A stretch of 5,611 bases of DNA from Verrucomicrobiota bacterium (lineage in GTDB: Bacteria; Verrucomicrobiota; Verrucomicrobiia; Chthoniobacterales; UBA10450), in NCBI GenBank assembly GCA_003218735.1, contig QHOJ01000029.1:1-5611 (forward strand). The letters run 5' to 3'. Both the position numbers and the translations under genes were made by a program. Of the stretch, positions 1 through 5,165 are shown in pieces. The notes under the pieces were generated by a model that saw only the letters and a program-made list of their open reading frames with translations, was not told the origin of the DNA and made no database searches. Position 1 is the stretch's first letter. Every line of letters begins with the position of its first letter.

Positions 1-859
1 CAATTAAAGTATCGGCCATTGTGGCAGGCGTGTCAGAGATCGCGACTCCGGCAGCTTTGAGCGCTGCGATTTTTCCTGTTGCTGTCCCTTTCCCACCCGA
101 AACGATTGCACCAGCGTGACCCATTCGCCGTCCAGGCGGCGCCGTCATTCCAGCGATGAATGCTGCGAGAGGTTTTTTGCAATTGGTCTTGATCCATTCG
201 GCCGCTTCTTCCTCGGCCGAGCCACCAATCTCGCCAATCAAAATCATGGCTTCTGTACCCGGGTCTTCGTTGAAAAGTTTCACCGCATCGAGATGCGACA
301 GGCCGTGGATAGGGTCGCCGCCGATACCGATACAAGTTGATTGGCCGTAGCCGCGCGAAGTCAATTGCCAGACTGCCTCGTAAGTGAGTGTTCCCGAGCG
401 CGAGATCACACCAACATTGCCGGGCTTGTGAATGTAGCCGGGCATGATCCCGATCTTGCAAGCACCGGGTGTGATAATCCCTGGACAATTCGGCCCGATC
501 AGTCTCGATTTTTTGCCGTGCATGAGCGCTTTGATGCGCATCATGTCCATCACCGGAATTCCTTCCGTGATGCAAACAACAAGCTCAACGCCGGCATCGA
601 CAGCTTCGAGAATTGAATCCGCGGCTGCGGGGGCGGGCACGAAAACCATCGAGGCGTTGCATTCAGTTTTCTGCCGCGCTTCCCAGACCGTGTCGAATAC
701 CGGCACTTTGCCATCGAATATTTGGCCGCCTTTCTCCGGCGTCACGCCCGCGACAACATTCGTGCCGTATTCGATGCACTGCCGCGTGTGAAACGCGCCC
801 GCGCTGCCGGTAATTCCCTGCACCACGAGACGCGTGCTTTTATCGACTAAAACAGACAT
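1..859 (-). CDS. sucD: Succinyl-CoA ligase (ADP/GDP-forming) subunit alpha, 3' end cut by window
   Basis: This is the alpha subunit of the TCA-cycle enzyme that interconverts succinyl-CoA and succinate with substrate-level phosphorylation; it acts in the cytoplasm with SucC. Translating down from the ATG at 859 gives 286 residues. The start [21 protein letters not shown] is the usual SucD N-terminus, with the CoA-binding Rossmann glycine motif at about residues 15-22. Further on are LIGPNCPGI and [12 protein letters not shown] (CoA ligase region), GIGGDPIHG, and [14 protein letters not shown], which carries the glutamate that helps position the active-site histidine. [16 protein letters not shown] contains that phosphorylated histidine (residue 248, codon 118-116). 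Family members are about 290-300 residues, so only a few residues lie beyond the left edge. No Shine-Dalgarno sequence precedes the ATG; a repeat cluster begins about 12 nt upstream. sucC lies about 2.4 kb upstream instead of adjacent. Identification is very secure. Confidence 0.96.
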   Translation of the reverse strand, partial: MSVLVDKSTRLVVQGITGSAGAFHTRQCIEYGTNVVAGVTPEKGGQIFDGKVPVFDTVWEARQKTECNASMVFVPAPAAADSILEAVDAGVELVVCITEGIPVMDMMRIKALMHGKKSRLIGPNCPGIITPGACKIGIMPGYIHKPGNVGVISRSGTLTYEAVWQLTSRGYGQSTCIGIGGDPIHGLSHLDAVKLFNEDPGTEAMILIGEIGGSAEEEAAEWIKTNCKKPLAAFIAGMTAPPGRRMGHAGAIVSGGKGTATGKIAALKAAGVAISDTPATMADTLI

Positions 860-990
860 GGCAGGAATGACAAATGTCGAATGTCGAATGTCGAATGAAT
901 GACGAAATTTGAATGACTGTTGACTGCTTCGGTCGCGCTTTCGTCATTTGAGCATTCGGATTTCCTTCGTCATTCGACATTAGGGCTTCG
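860..990. repeat. Short-unit direct/inverted repeat cluster between VOC gene and sucD
   Basis: The whole spacer is built from short related units. Three tandem copies of AATGTCG occupy 873-893, followed by AATGAATGACGAA (894-906). The inverse, TTCGTCATTCGACATT, lies at 966-981, and TTCGTCATT recurs at 940-948 and 987-995. The arms 887-906 and 966-981 are complementary except for a 4-nt insertion in the left arm, so the transcript could fold into a long hairpin. An inner pair, AATGAC (912-917) with GTCATT (943-948), could extend it. The copy at 987-995 enters the VOC gene and provides its stop codon. I see no ORF and no Shine-Dalgarno sequence for sucD here. It may be a REP-like dispersed repeat, a terminator or processing hairpin, or simply mobile junk. 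Confidence 0.85.
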
Positions 991-1347
991 TCATTTCGTT
1001 TTGCGTTTATGCACGACGAGTTTATTGCCGTCCGGATCGCGAAACTGCGCCATCCAACAAACCGGGGTCTCGGTCTTTTCCATGTCGAAGATGACGCCGC
1101 TTTCTTTCAACTTTGCGATGCTTGCGTCAATGTCTTCGACTTCGAAAGCGACCGTTGTTCCATCTCGCGAAGGTTTCCATGCCGGATGACAACCGACCCC
1201 GATTGTCACCGTGCCAAGATCGTATTCGACCCAGGCGCCTTCCATGGCGGTCGTAGTTGGCTTTAGCTCAAGCGTTTCCTGGTAAAATTTGCGAGCGCGT
1301 TCCTTGTCTGAAACTGCAATCGCGACGAATGCTACTTCTTTAATCAT
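991..1347 (-). CDS. VOC superfamily (glyoxalase/bleomycin-resistance fold) protein, copy 1
   Basis: This 118-residue single-module protein has the paired beta-alpha-beta-beta-beta layout of the vicinal oxygen chelate fold: FVAIAVSDKERARKFYQETL at residues 7-26, VAFEVEDIDASIAKLKESGV at 66-85, and the closing DPDGNKLVVHK at 104-114. The positions that hold metal ligands in glyoxalase I-type members appear substituted: Phe7 for the first His, Thr65 for the second-half His, and Val111 for the Glu after DPDGN. Metal-dependent lyase or dioxygenase activity is therefore doubtful, and the substrate cannot be named. A good ribosome site, AAGGAA (1360-1355), lies 7 nt before the ATG. The ATG overlaps the stop of the upstream VOC gene by 4 nt (ATGA, 1347-1344), implying translational coupling. 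The two VOC proteins share ETPxCxMA and DPDGNKL near the C-terminus and look like tandem paralogues. The last residues and the stop lie against or inside a repeat unit. Confidence 0.88.
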   Translation of the reverse strand: MIKEVAFVAIAVSDKERARKFYQETLELKPTTTAMEGAWVEYDLGTVTIGVGCHPAWKPSRDGTTVAFEVEDIDASIAKLKESGVIFDMEKTETPVCWMAQFRDPDGNKLVVHKRKTK

Positions 1348-1733
1348 AGACAGATTCCTTTCTCGTTTTCTGGTTTCAATTTGTGGATCATCAACTTATT
1401 GCCGTCAGGATCTTGAATGACGGCCATGTGACAGCACGGCGTTTCGAACGGCTCCGCTGCAAAGCGAACCTGCCGATCTTTTAATCGGCTGATCGCTTCA
1501 TCGAAATCTTCCACTTCAAGGGCGGCGCCTGTGCCCTGATCAGATGGCGTCCAAGTGTCGCTCACGTTCGCAATGGCCAGCGTGTCGTCACCAACACCGT
1601 ATTCAATCCATTTCCCTCCCATCATTTCATCTGAGATCTTTAATCCAAGCACGTCTTCGTAAAAAGCCCGTGCGCGTTTCAAGTCCGTAACGGGGACGCC
1701 AACAAATCCAATGCCCTTGATTTTCATGTTCAT
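1344..1733 (-). CDS. VOC superfamily (glyoxalase/bleomycin-resistance fold) protein, copy 2
   Basis: This 129-residue protein of the vicinal oxygen chelate fold is a paralogue of the gene that follows it. The first half contains FVGVPVTDLKRARAFYEDVL (residues 10-29). The second half contains ALEVEDFDEAISRLKDRQV (71-89), ETPCCHMA (97-104) and DPDGNKLMIHK (108-118). The usual metal-ligand positions look substituted: Phe10, Gly69 and Met115 replace His, His and Glu. It may therefore be a binding protein or a metal-independent family member. I chose the ATG at 1733 because it overlaps the stop of the upstream hydrolase gene as ATGA (1733-1730). An in-frame ATG at 1727 would remove two residues and is equally possible, since neither has a clear Shine-Dalgarno sequence. 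A short, charged C-terminal tail (residues 119-129) is absent from copy 1. No signal peptide is seen, so a cytoplasmic location is expected. Confidence 0.88.
   Translation of the reverse strand: MNMKIKGIGFVGVPVTDLKRARAFYEDVLGLKISDEMMGGKWIEYGVGDDTLAIANVSDTWTPSDQGTGAALEVEDFDEAISRLKDRQVRFAAEPFETPCCHMAVIQDPDGNKLMIHKLKPENEKGICL
1355..1360 (-). promoter_or_regulatory. Ribosome binding site of VOC copy 1
   Basis: AAGGAA is read on the minus strand 7 nt upstream of the ATG at 1347, inside the 3' end of the preceding VOC gene. It is the clearest Shine-Dalgarno sequence in the window and supports this start. It suggests the second VOC gene can be initiated independently as well as by coupling through the ATGA overlap. 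Confidence 0.6.
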
Positions 1734-2809
1734 GTTTTTGCTTGCTGTTGCTTAAACCAATCAGTCAACAGGCGCAGTACGTTCGGATCGAATGGAGCGC
1801 TCTTTCCTTTAAATGCATCCGGGAAACTCAAGTAATGTTGAAACGTGTGACCCATATCGGGCACTTCGATGAAGCGCGCTACTCCCGGCCGATTCTGGTT
1901 CACGTACTGCGCGATCAATTCGTGATCTTCGCGGCTCATGATCCAATCGTATTGGCCGTGCAAAACCAAAGTTGGAACTTTCACCCGCGACCATGCGCCG
2001 GCGAGATTCAAATTTTGCAGCTGCTGATAAAACGCAAGTGGTCGGCCGTAGAGGTGATTGTGATCGGCCCCTTCCGGCCAGATCTCGGTGAGTTGCGGTT
2101 GCTCTTTGAGAATCTCATCAACACCGCGGCCTTTGATCAGCCAATTGTGGTATAACGTAGCCGCAGCCTTCATGCGGTTATTCACTTCGCCTGGCGATTT
2201 GCCCATCAACGCAAAACGACGCCGCTCAATCTCGAGCATGTGTTCGAACCATGTTTTTACCCAGCCGCCGACTGCCACGTATCCGCGGATTTGCCCTTGT
2301 TCCGAATCGGATTCTGGAACTAATGGCGCAAAGCCGCCGCCGTTACTGAGTCCAAGAACGTAAATTTGGTTGCCGTCGATGAAGTCGTAATTTTTCAAAG
2401 CGCGAAACGCTACCCGATAACCAGCGAGCTCGGATTCGAAATCATTCGCAGCACAATCACCTTCGCTATCGCCAACACCTTGTTTATCGACGCGGAATAA
2501 AGAGAAGCCCGGCATCTGGGCGAGACCTTGAAACACGATTCCAGTAGCGTCTTTTGTTCCAGCTGGCGCTTCGACCGAATCGCAACTCAGCCATCCGGCC
2601 ACAAAAATCACCGGCAGTTTTCCGTCCCCCTCATGTGGCTTTGTAATGATCGTCCGCAGCCGCTCTCCGTGTGGCACTGTAACGGAATCGTAGATAACAT
2701 CGACATTCGGATACGATTCACGCGACGTCTTTGCTCTTCGAGGTAGCTCATCGCCCGCAACTGTTACCGCGAACATCAACGCAAAGGCGATTATCGATCC
2801 AACTTTCAT
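1730..2809 (-). CDS. Exported alpha/beta hydrolase (serine hydrolase/peptidase S33-like)
   Basis: This 359-residue protein is an alpha/beta-hydrolase with a probable Sec signal peptide: Lys2, a hydrophobic stretch at about residues 4-18, and likely cleavage near VTVAGD. Family landmarks, numbered from the ATG at 2809, are the oxyanion-side strand VIFVAGW (67-73), VDKQGVGDSEG (107-117), the nucleophile elbow GLSNG with Ser155, the acid Asp288 in LHGQYDW, and the base His321 in DMGHTF. A cap-like insertion lies between the elbow and the acid. It probably hydrolyses an ester, amide or thioester outside the cytoplasm, but the substrate is unknown. The frame stays open to an ATG at 2845. However, those 12 extra residues are translated repeat (GIGIWNFWN) and would precede the signal peptide, so 2809 is preferred; GGAA lies 7 nt upstream of it. 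The 3' end overlaps the next gene by ATGA. Confidence 0.88.
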   Translation of the reverse strand: MKVGSIIAFALMFAVTVAGDELPRRAKTSRESYPNVDVIYDSVTVPHGERLRTIITKPHEGDGKLPVIFVAGWLSCDSVEAPAGTKDATGIVFQGLAQMPGFSLFRVDKQGVGDSEGDCAANDFESELAGYRVAFRALKNYDFIDGNQIYVLGLSNGGGFAPLVPESDSEQGQIRGYVAVGGWVKTWFEHMLEIERRRFALMGKSPGEVNNRMKAAATLYHNWLIKGRGVDEILKEQPQLTEIWPEGADHNHLYGRPLAFYQQLQNLNLAGAWSRVKVPTLVLHGQYDWIMSREDHELIAQYVNQNRPGVARFIEVPDMGHTFQHYLSFPDAFKGKSAPFDPNVLRLLTDWFKQQQAKT

Positions 2810-2822
2810 TTCGCTGTTCCAG

Positions 2823-2853
2823 AAGTTCCAAATCCCAATTCCCAAATCTCAAG
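2823..2853. repeat. Left arm of inverted repeat flanking the four-helix-bundle gene
   Basis: This arm begins AAGTTCCAAATCCCAA (2823-2838), the exact reverse complement of 3278-3293. Aligned over its full 31 nt with 3277-3307 in inverted orientation, it matches at 26 of 31 positions. It lies between the four-helix-bundle stop and the hydrolase start, and accounts for the false N-terminal extension of the hydrolase frame. Confidence 0.85.
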
Positions 2854-2890
2854 CAACATTCAATCGCCAAATCCTTAAAAAACAGCGCCG

Positions 2891-3250
2891 TCATCCGCTC
2901 TTAGATATAATCGATGCAAAAATTAACGTTAATTCGCGCGCTTCAGCCGCGAGTCCATCACGAGTAGCGATACTGCTTTTCGTTAGACCGGTTTCCACTA
3001 ATCGCAGGAATAGCCGGCTCTCTTTGGCTTCTTTGCGGCAAATCTTTGCTCGCATCAGAAAATCTTTCTTGCTTAACGCTTCATCAGCTTCAATCCAGTT
3101 GGCCGCAACAGAACCGGATGCGCGAACTAGTTGTCGAACGACTTCACTATTGCTGATCGTCCGCGGTAACTCTTTTACAAACGCACGAACCGATTGCGCG
3201 AATTCAAAGGTTCGATCCTCGAGATCACGTGGTTTGGCGCCGTCTTTCAT
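2891..3250 (-). CDS. Four-helix-bundle protein (S23 / 23S rRNA intervening-sequence protein, Avd-like)
   Basis: This 119-residue all-helical protein has the signature of the S23/four-helix-bundle family. Helix 1 is about residues 9-29 (DLEDRTFEFAQSVRAFVKEL). Helix 2 carries the hallmark QLVRASGSVAANWIEA (40-55). Helix 3 is about 60-87 (SKKDFLMRAKICRKEAKESR), and helix 4 spans about 97-115. Length is normal for the family, so the gene looks intact. Members include ORFs in rRNA intervening sequences of Leptospira and Coxiella and the Avd accessory protein of diversity-generating retroelements, which forms basic pentamers that bind the reverse transcriptase and RNA. The function of stand-alone copies is unknown. 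The protein is rich in Lys and Arg. No Shine-Dalgarno sequence precedes the ATG; the 5' flank is repeat sequence, and sucC stops 23 nt upstream. No reverse transcriptase or variable repeat is visible here. Confidence 0.9.
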   Translation of the reverse strand: MKDGAKPRDLEDRTFEFAQSVRAFVKELPRTISNSEVVRQLVRASGSVAANWIEADEALSKKDFLMRAKICRKEAKESRLFLRLVETGLTKSSIATRDGLAAEARELTLIFASIISKSG

Positions 3251-3307
3251 TTTGGAACTTGGAGTTTCGTTTTTTACTTGGGATTTGGAACTTGGGATTT
3301 GGGATTT
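3251..3307. repeat. Right repeat cluster: GGGATTTGG/GGAACTTGG units at sucC 3' end
   Basis: This stretch holds degenerate units of the form TTGGGATTTGGAACTT (3278-3293), a further GGGATTTGGGATTT run (3294-3307) and an inner copy TTTGGAACTTGGAGTTT (3251-3267) that abuts the four-helix-bundle ATG. The part at 3277-3307 is the right arm of the inverted repeat whose left arm is 2823-2853. The cluster overlaps the last ten codons and the stop region of sucC. Similar tandem GGGATTTGG-type intergenic repeats are, from memory, common in soil Verrucomicrobiota genomes. Confidence 0.85.
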
Positions 3308-4482
3308 GCGGCCGCTACAGCCTTCTTGGCGGCATCCCCGAGATCATCTGCCGCGATCAAAGTGAGGCCGCTTTCTTTCAGCAAATGTTTTCCTTTTTCA
3401 ACATTTGTTCCTTCCAGCCTAACGACCAGCGGCACCGACAACTTCACCGTTTTCGCCGCGTTGATGATGCCTTGGGCGATGACATCGCACCTCATGATGC
3501 CGCCGAATATATTGACCAGGATTGCCTTTACTTTTTTGTCGGAGATCAGAATTTTGAACGCCTCGGTAACCTGTTCCTCGGTAGCGCCGCCGCCGACATC
3601 GAGAAAATTAGCAGGCTCGCCGCCATAAAACTTGATGATATCCATCGTGGCCATGGCAAGCCCGGCGCCGTTCACAAGGCAGGCGATGTTTCCATCAAGC
3701 CCGATATAATTGAGGCCATGCCTCGATGCTTCAACTTCGCGCGGATCTTCCTCCGCGATGTCGCGCATCGCCGCAATCTCCGGATGTCGATAAAGTGCAT
3801 TATCGTCGAAATTAAATTTCGCATCGAGCGCCAGCACTTCGCCTTTGGTCGTGACCACCAGCGGATTGACTTCCACCATCGAGCAATCGAAAGCGATGAA
3901 GGTCCGATAGAGTCCTTCGAATAATTTCGAAGCGTTCTTCAACTGCGATGACTCGAAATTAAGTTGCTTCGCCAGTTTCCGTGTCTGAAATGATTGCAGG
4001 CCGGCAAGCGGATCGATTCGTTCGCGAAGAATTTTCTCAGGAGATTTTGCAGCGACGGCTTCAATCTCAACTCCGCCTTCTGTGCTCGTGACAATGACCG
4101 GCGCAGCTGTAGTTCGATCGAGCAGAATCGCAAAATACATTTCGCGCGCAATTTCCGCGGACTCCGCCACCAGCACTTTGTTCACGACGCGACCGGCAGA
4201 TCCGGTCTGATGCGTGACCAGAGTCTGGCCGAGCATTTTTGACGCGATCTCGCGAGCGTGCGCTGGCGATTTGGAGAGGTGAACACCGCCCTCGAATCCG
4301 TTCTTGAATGTCCCCTTCCCGCGTCCTCCGGCATGAATCTGTGCTTTCACGACAAGATCGACATGTCCCAGCTCGTTCGCGATTTGTTCTACCTCGTCGG
4401 CTGTAGAAGCGCTTTCGCCGCGCGTTGTCGCCACATCGAATTTTTGCAGCAATTCCCTGGCTTGATACTCGTGAATATTCAT
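3274..4482 (-). CDS. sucC: Succinyl-CoA ligase (ADP/GDP-forming) subunit beta
   Basis: This is the nucleotide-binding subunit of succinyl-CoA synthetase, partner of SucD in the TCA cycle. The 402-residue product starts with the family-typical [15 protein letters not shown]. It carries the ATP-grasp region with Lys46 in [14 protein letters not shown] (44-57), and VEVNPL with Asn206 and LALDAKF with Asp220 as the Mg2+ ligands. The C-terminal ligase domain contains [14 protein letters not shown] (271-284), FLDVGGGAT (293-301) and [13 protein letters not shown] (324-336). All catalytic landmarks are present. It is about 14 residues longer than E. coli SucC (388). Part of the excess is the tail [10 protein letters not shown] (393-402), which is translated repeat sequence. 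The ATG at 4482 has no strong Shine-Dalgarno sequence. Downstream, instead of sucD, come a four-helix-bundle gene (23-nt gap) and three more genes. Identification is very secure. Confidence 0.97.
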   Translation of the reverse strand: MNIHEYQARELLQKFDVATTRGESASTADEVEQIANELGHVDLVVKAQIHAGGRGKGTFKNGFEGGVHLSKSPAHAREIASKMLGQTLVTHQTGSAGRVVNKVLVAESAEIAREMYFAILLDRTTAAPVIVTSTEGGVEIEAVAAKSPEKILRERIDPLAGLQSFQTRKLAKQLNFESSQLKNASKLFEGLYRTFIAFDCSMVEVNPLVVTTKGEVLALDAKFNFDDNALYRHPEIAAMRDIAEEDPREVEASRHGLNYIGLDGNIACLVNGAGLAMATMDIIKFYGGEPANFLDVGGGATEEQVTEAFKILISDKKVKAILVNIFGGIMRCDVIAQGIINAAKTVKLSVPLVVRLEGTNVEKGKHLLKESGLTLIAADDLGDAAKKAVAAANPKSQVPNPK

Positions 4483-4625
4483 CGTTTACCCGCACAGCAG
4501 ATCGTGCAATTAGCTTGCGTTACGCATCCCGGCAACGGTTTTTCTCTAATCAGCGGTGGCTCGCCCGCGAGATTTTCGAACACTTTGTTACGGGCGCGGT
4601 TCCACACCACCGGAGACGGGCTACC
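4483..4625. other. Intergenic region upstream of sucC
   Basis: This 143-bp gap lies between the small membrane protein stop and the sucC start. It is the largest non-repeat spacer in the window and the likeliest place for a sucC promoter, but I see no convincing -35/-10 pair; TTGCCG followed 17 nt later by TAATTG on the minus strand is a weak candidate. A perfect 11-bp palindrome, TGCGTTACGCA (4516-4526), lies 34 nt upstream of the ATG and could be a small operator or chance. No coding frame is credible. Confidence 0.5.
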
Positions 4626-5132
4626 TTATGATTTTCGTTCCCGTTCAAAAAGATTTCCGACCGTGCGTTGCTCGGTCGGAGGCTCGAGCGCGTTAACGAA
4701 TTTCCGAAACCGCTCCGAGAAAACTTCGGGACGAAGCCTCCAATAATGAGCCATCCCCGGCGCCGCGACGTAATGTTGAAGAAGCCCGCGCCAACCTTCC
4801 CAGAGCTGCCTGTCCATTAGTCCATAAACATAATGAAAATGGATTGTCTCGAAGGCTTTTAAGAATTGGTAAGCAGCATGAAAAAAGCGGGCGCGATCTT
4901 CGGTGGAAAGCGCGCTGAGATCTTCCAGGCCAATCCGCCAGATCCGTTCCAGCTCTGCGTTCTCCATCAAAGGTTTGGTCACATCGCGCAGGGCCGTAGC
5001 CGCGGCGTCTTGCGTGGCGAGCTTGGCCACGCGCGTGCTCCGGTGTACCTGAATGCCGAGATATAGAACCGACAACACAACTGCGATCGAGCTTACAAGC
5101 TGCGAGACCGCGTTGATCGCATCCCAATTCAT
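4626..5132 (-). CDS. Small membrane-anchored protein of unknown function
   Basis: This 168-residue protein has one predicted transmembrane helix near the N-terminus (about residues 9-27, VSQLVSSIAVVLSVLYLGI). It is followed by QVHRSTR and a soluble, helical, Trp- and Arg-rich domain of about 140 residues. The opening MNWDAIxAVSxLVSSIAVVLSVLYLGIQVxRSTR resembles a widespread family of environmental conserved hypothetical proteins (MNWEAIGAIGEIVGAIAVVxSLxYLAxQIRxNTR type). Its role is not known, and I assign none. The positive residues after the helix suggest a cytoplasmic soluble domain. The start is well bounded: an in-frame TAG, which is also the stop of the upstream oxidoreductase, lies 33 nt upstream with no other ATG, GTG or TTG between. 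AGGA abuts the ATG with no spacing, too close for normal Shine-Dalgarno use. Some family members may lack the helix, so topology remains a prediction. Confidence 0.8.
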   Translation of the reverse strand: MNWDAINAVSQLVSSIAVVLSVLYLGIQVHRSTRVAKLATQDAAATALRDVTKPLMENAELERIWRIGLEDLSALSTEDRARFFHAAYQFLKAFETIHFHYVYGLMDRQLWEGWRGLLQHYVAAPGMAHYWRLRPEVFSERFRKFVNALEPPTEQRTVGNLFERERKS

Positions 5133-5138
5133 TCCTGC

Positions 5139-5147
5139 GTTATAGCA
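5139..5147 (-). promoter_or_regulatory. Possible extended -10 promoter giving a leaderless mRNA
   Basis: On the minus strand TGC-TATAAC (5147-5139) matches the extended -10 element TGnTATAAT at all but the last base. Its last base is 7 nt from position 5132, so transcription would begin at or next to the A of the membrane-protein ATG. No good -35 hexamer is seen 17 nt upstream (GCAACC), which is tolerated with extended -10 elements. It sits in the 33-nt gap after the oxidoreductase gene. Confidence 0.35.
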
Positions 5148-5165
5148 CAGGTGAACCGCTGGTTG

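Larger units (their letters stand above)
2823..3307 (-). mobile_element. Candidate small element: inverted repeats enclosing an S23-like ORF
   Basis: This 485-bp unit is bounded by 31-nt imperfect inverted repeats and holds a single gene, the four-helix-bundle ORF. The boundaries coincide with a break in a normally contiguous gene pair (sucC-sucD). The repeat arm at the sucC side runs into the sucC reading frame, as expected if it arrived there. No target-site duplication is visible at the ends and no transposase is present, so any mobility would depend on factors acting in trans. S23-family ORFs are known inside 23S rRNA intervening sequences whose ends pair to form a stem, which is the closest known parallel. 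The call is an inference. Confidence 0.35.

Noticed and set aside
33..575. 180-residue minus-strand open frame
   Set aside because: It is out of frame with sucD, whose 286-residue translation is unmistakable over the same bases; the alternative product is Arg/His/Cys-rich with no recognisable motifs.
873..995. CRISPR array
   Set aside because: Units are 7-16 bp, irregular, in both orientations and without regular unique spacers.
2877..2899. Possible terminator after the four-helix-bundle gene (AGCG...CGCT followed by T6 on the minus strand)
   Set aside because: The stem is only 4 bp with an 8-nt loop that includes the stop codon; too weak to call an intrinsic terminator despite the U-run.
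2823..3307. Diversity-generating retroelement (Avd-like gene present)
   Set aside because: No reverse transcriptase, template/variable repeat pair or C-type lectin target is visible; the four-helix-bundle protein alone is not sufficient.
3229..3924. 231-residue plus-strand open frame antisense to sucC
   Set aside because: It overlaps conserved sucC codons and begins in translated repeat; the product has no family features and is explained as a shadow of sucC.
4483..4540. sigma70-type promoter for sucC (TTGCCG, 17 nt, TAATTG on the minus strand)
   Set aside because: The -10 matches the consensus poorly; mentioned in the intergenic entry but not called.
4693..5127. 144-residue minus-strand frame overlapping the membrane protein gene
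   Set aside because: The 168-residue frame has a plausible transmembrane helix and a familiar N-terminal pattern; this one is Arg/Cys/Ser-rich low-quality sequence in a shifted frame.
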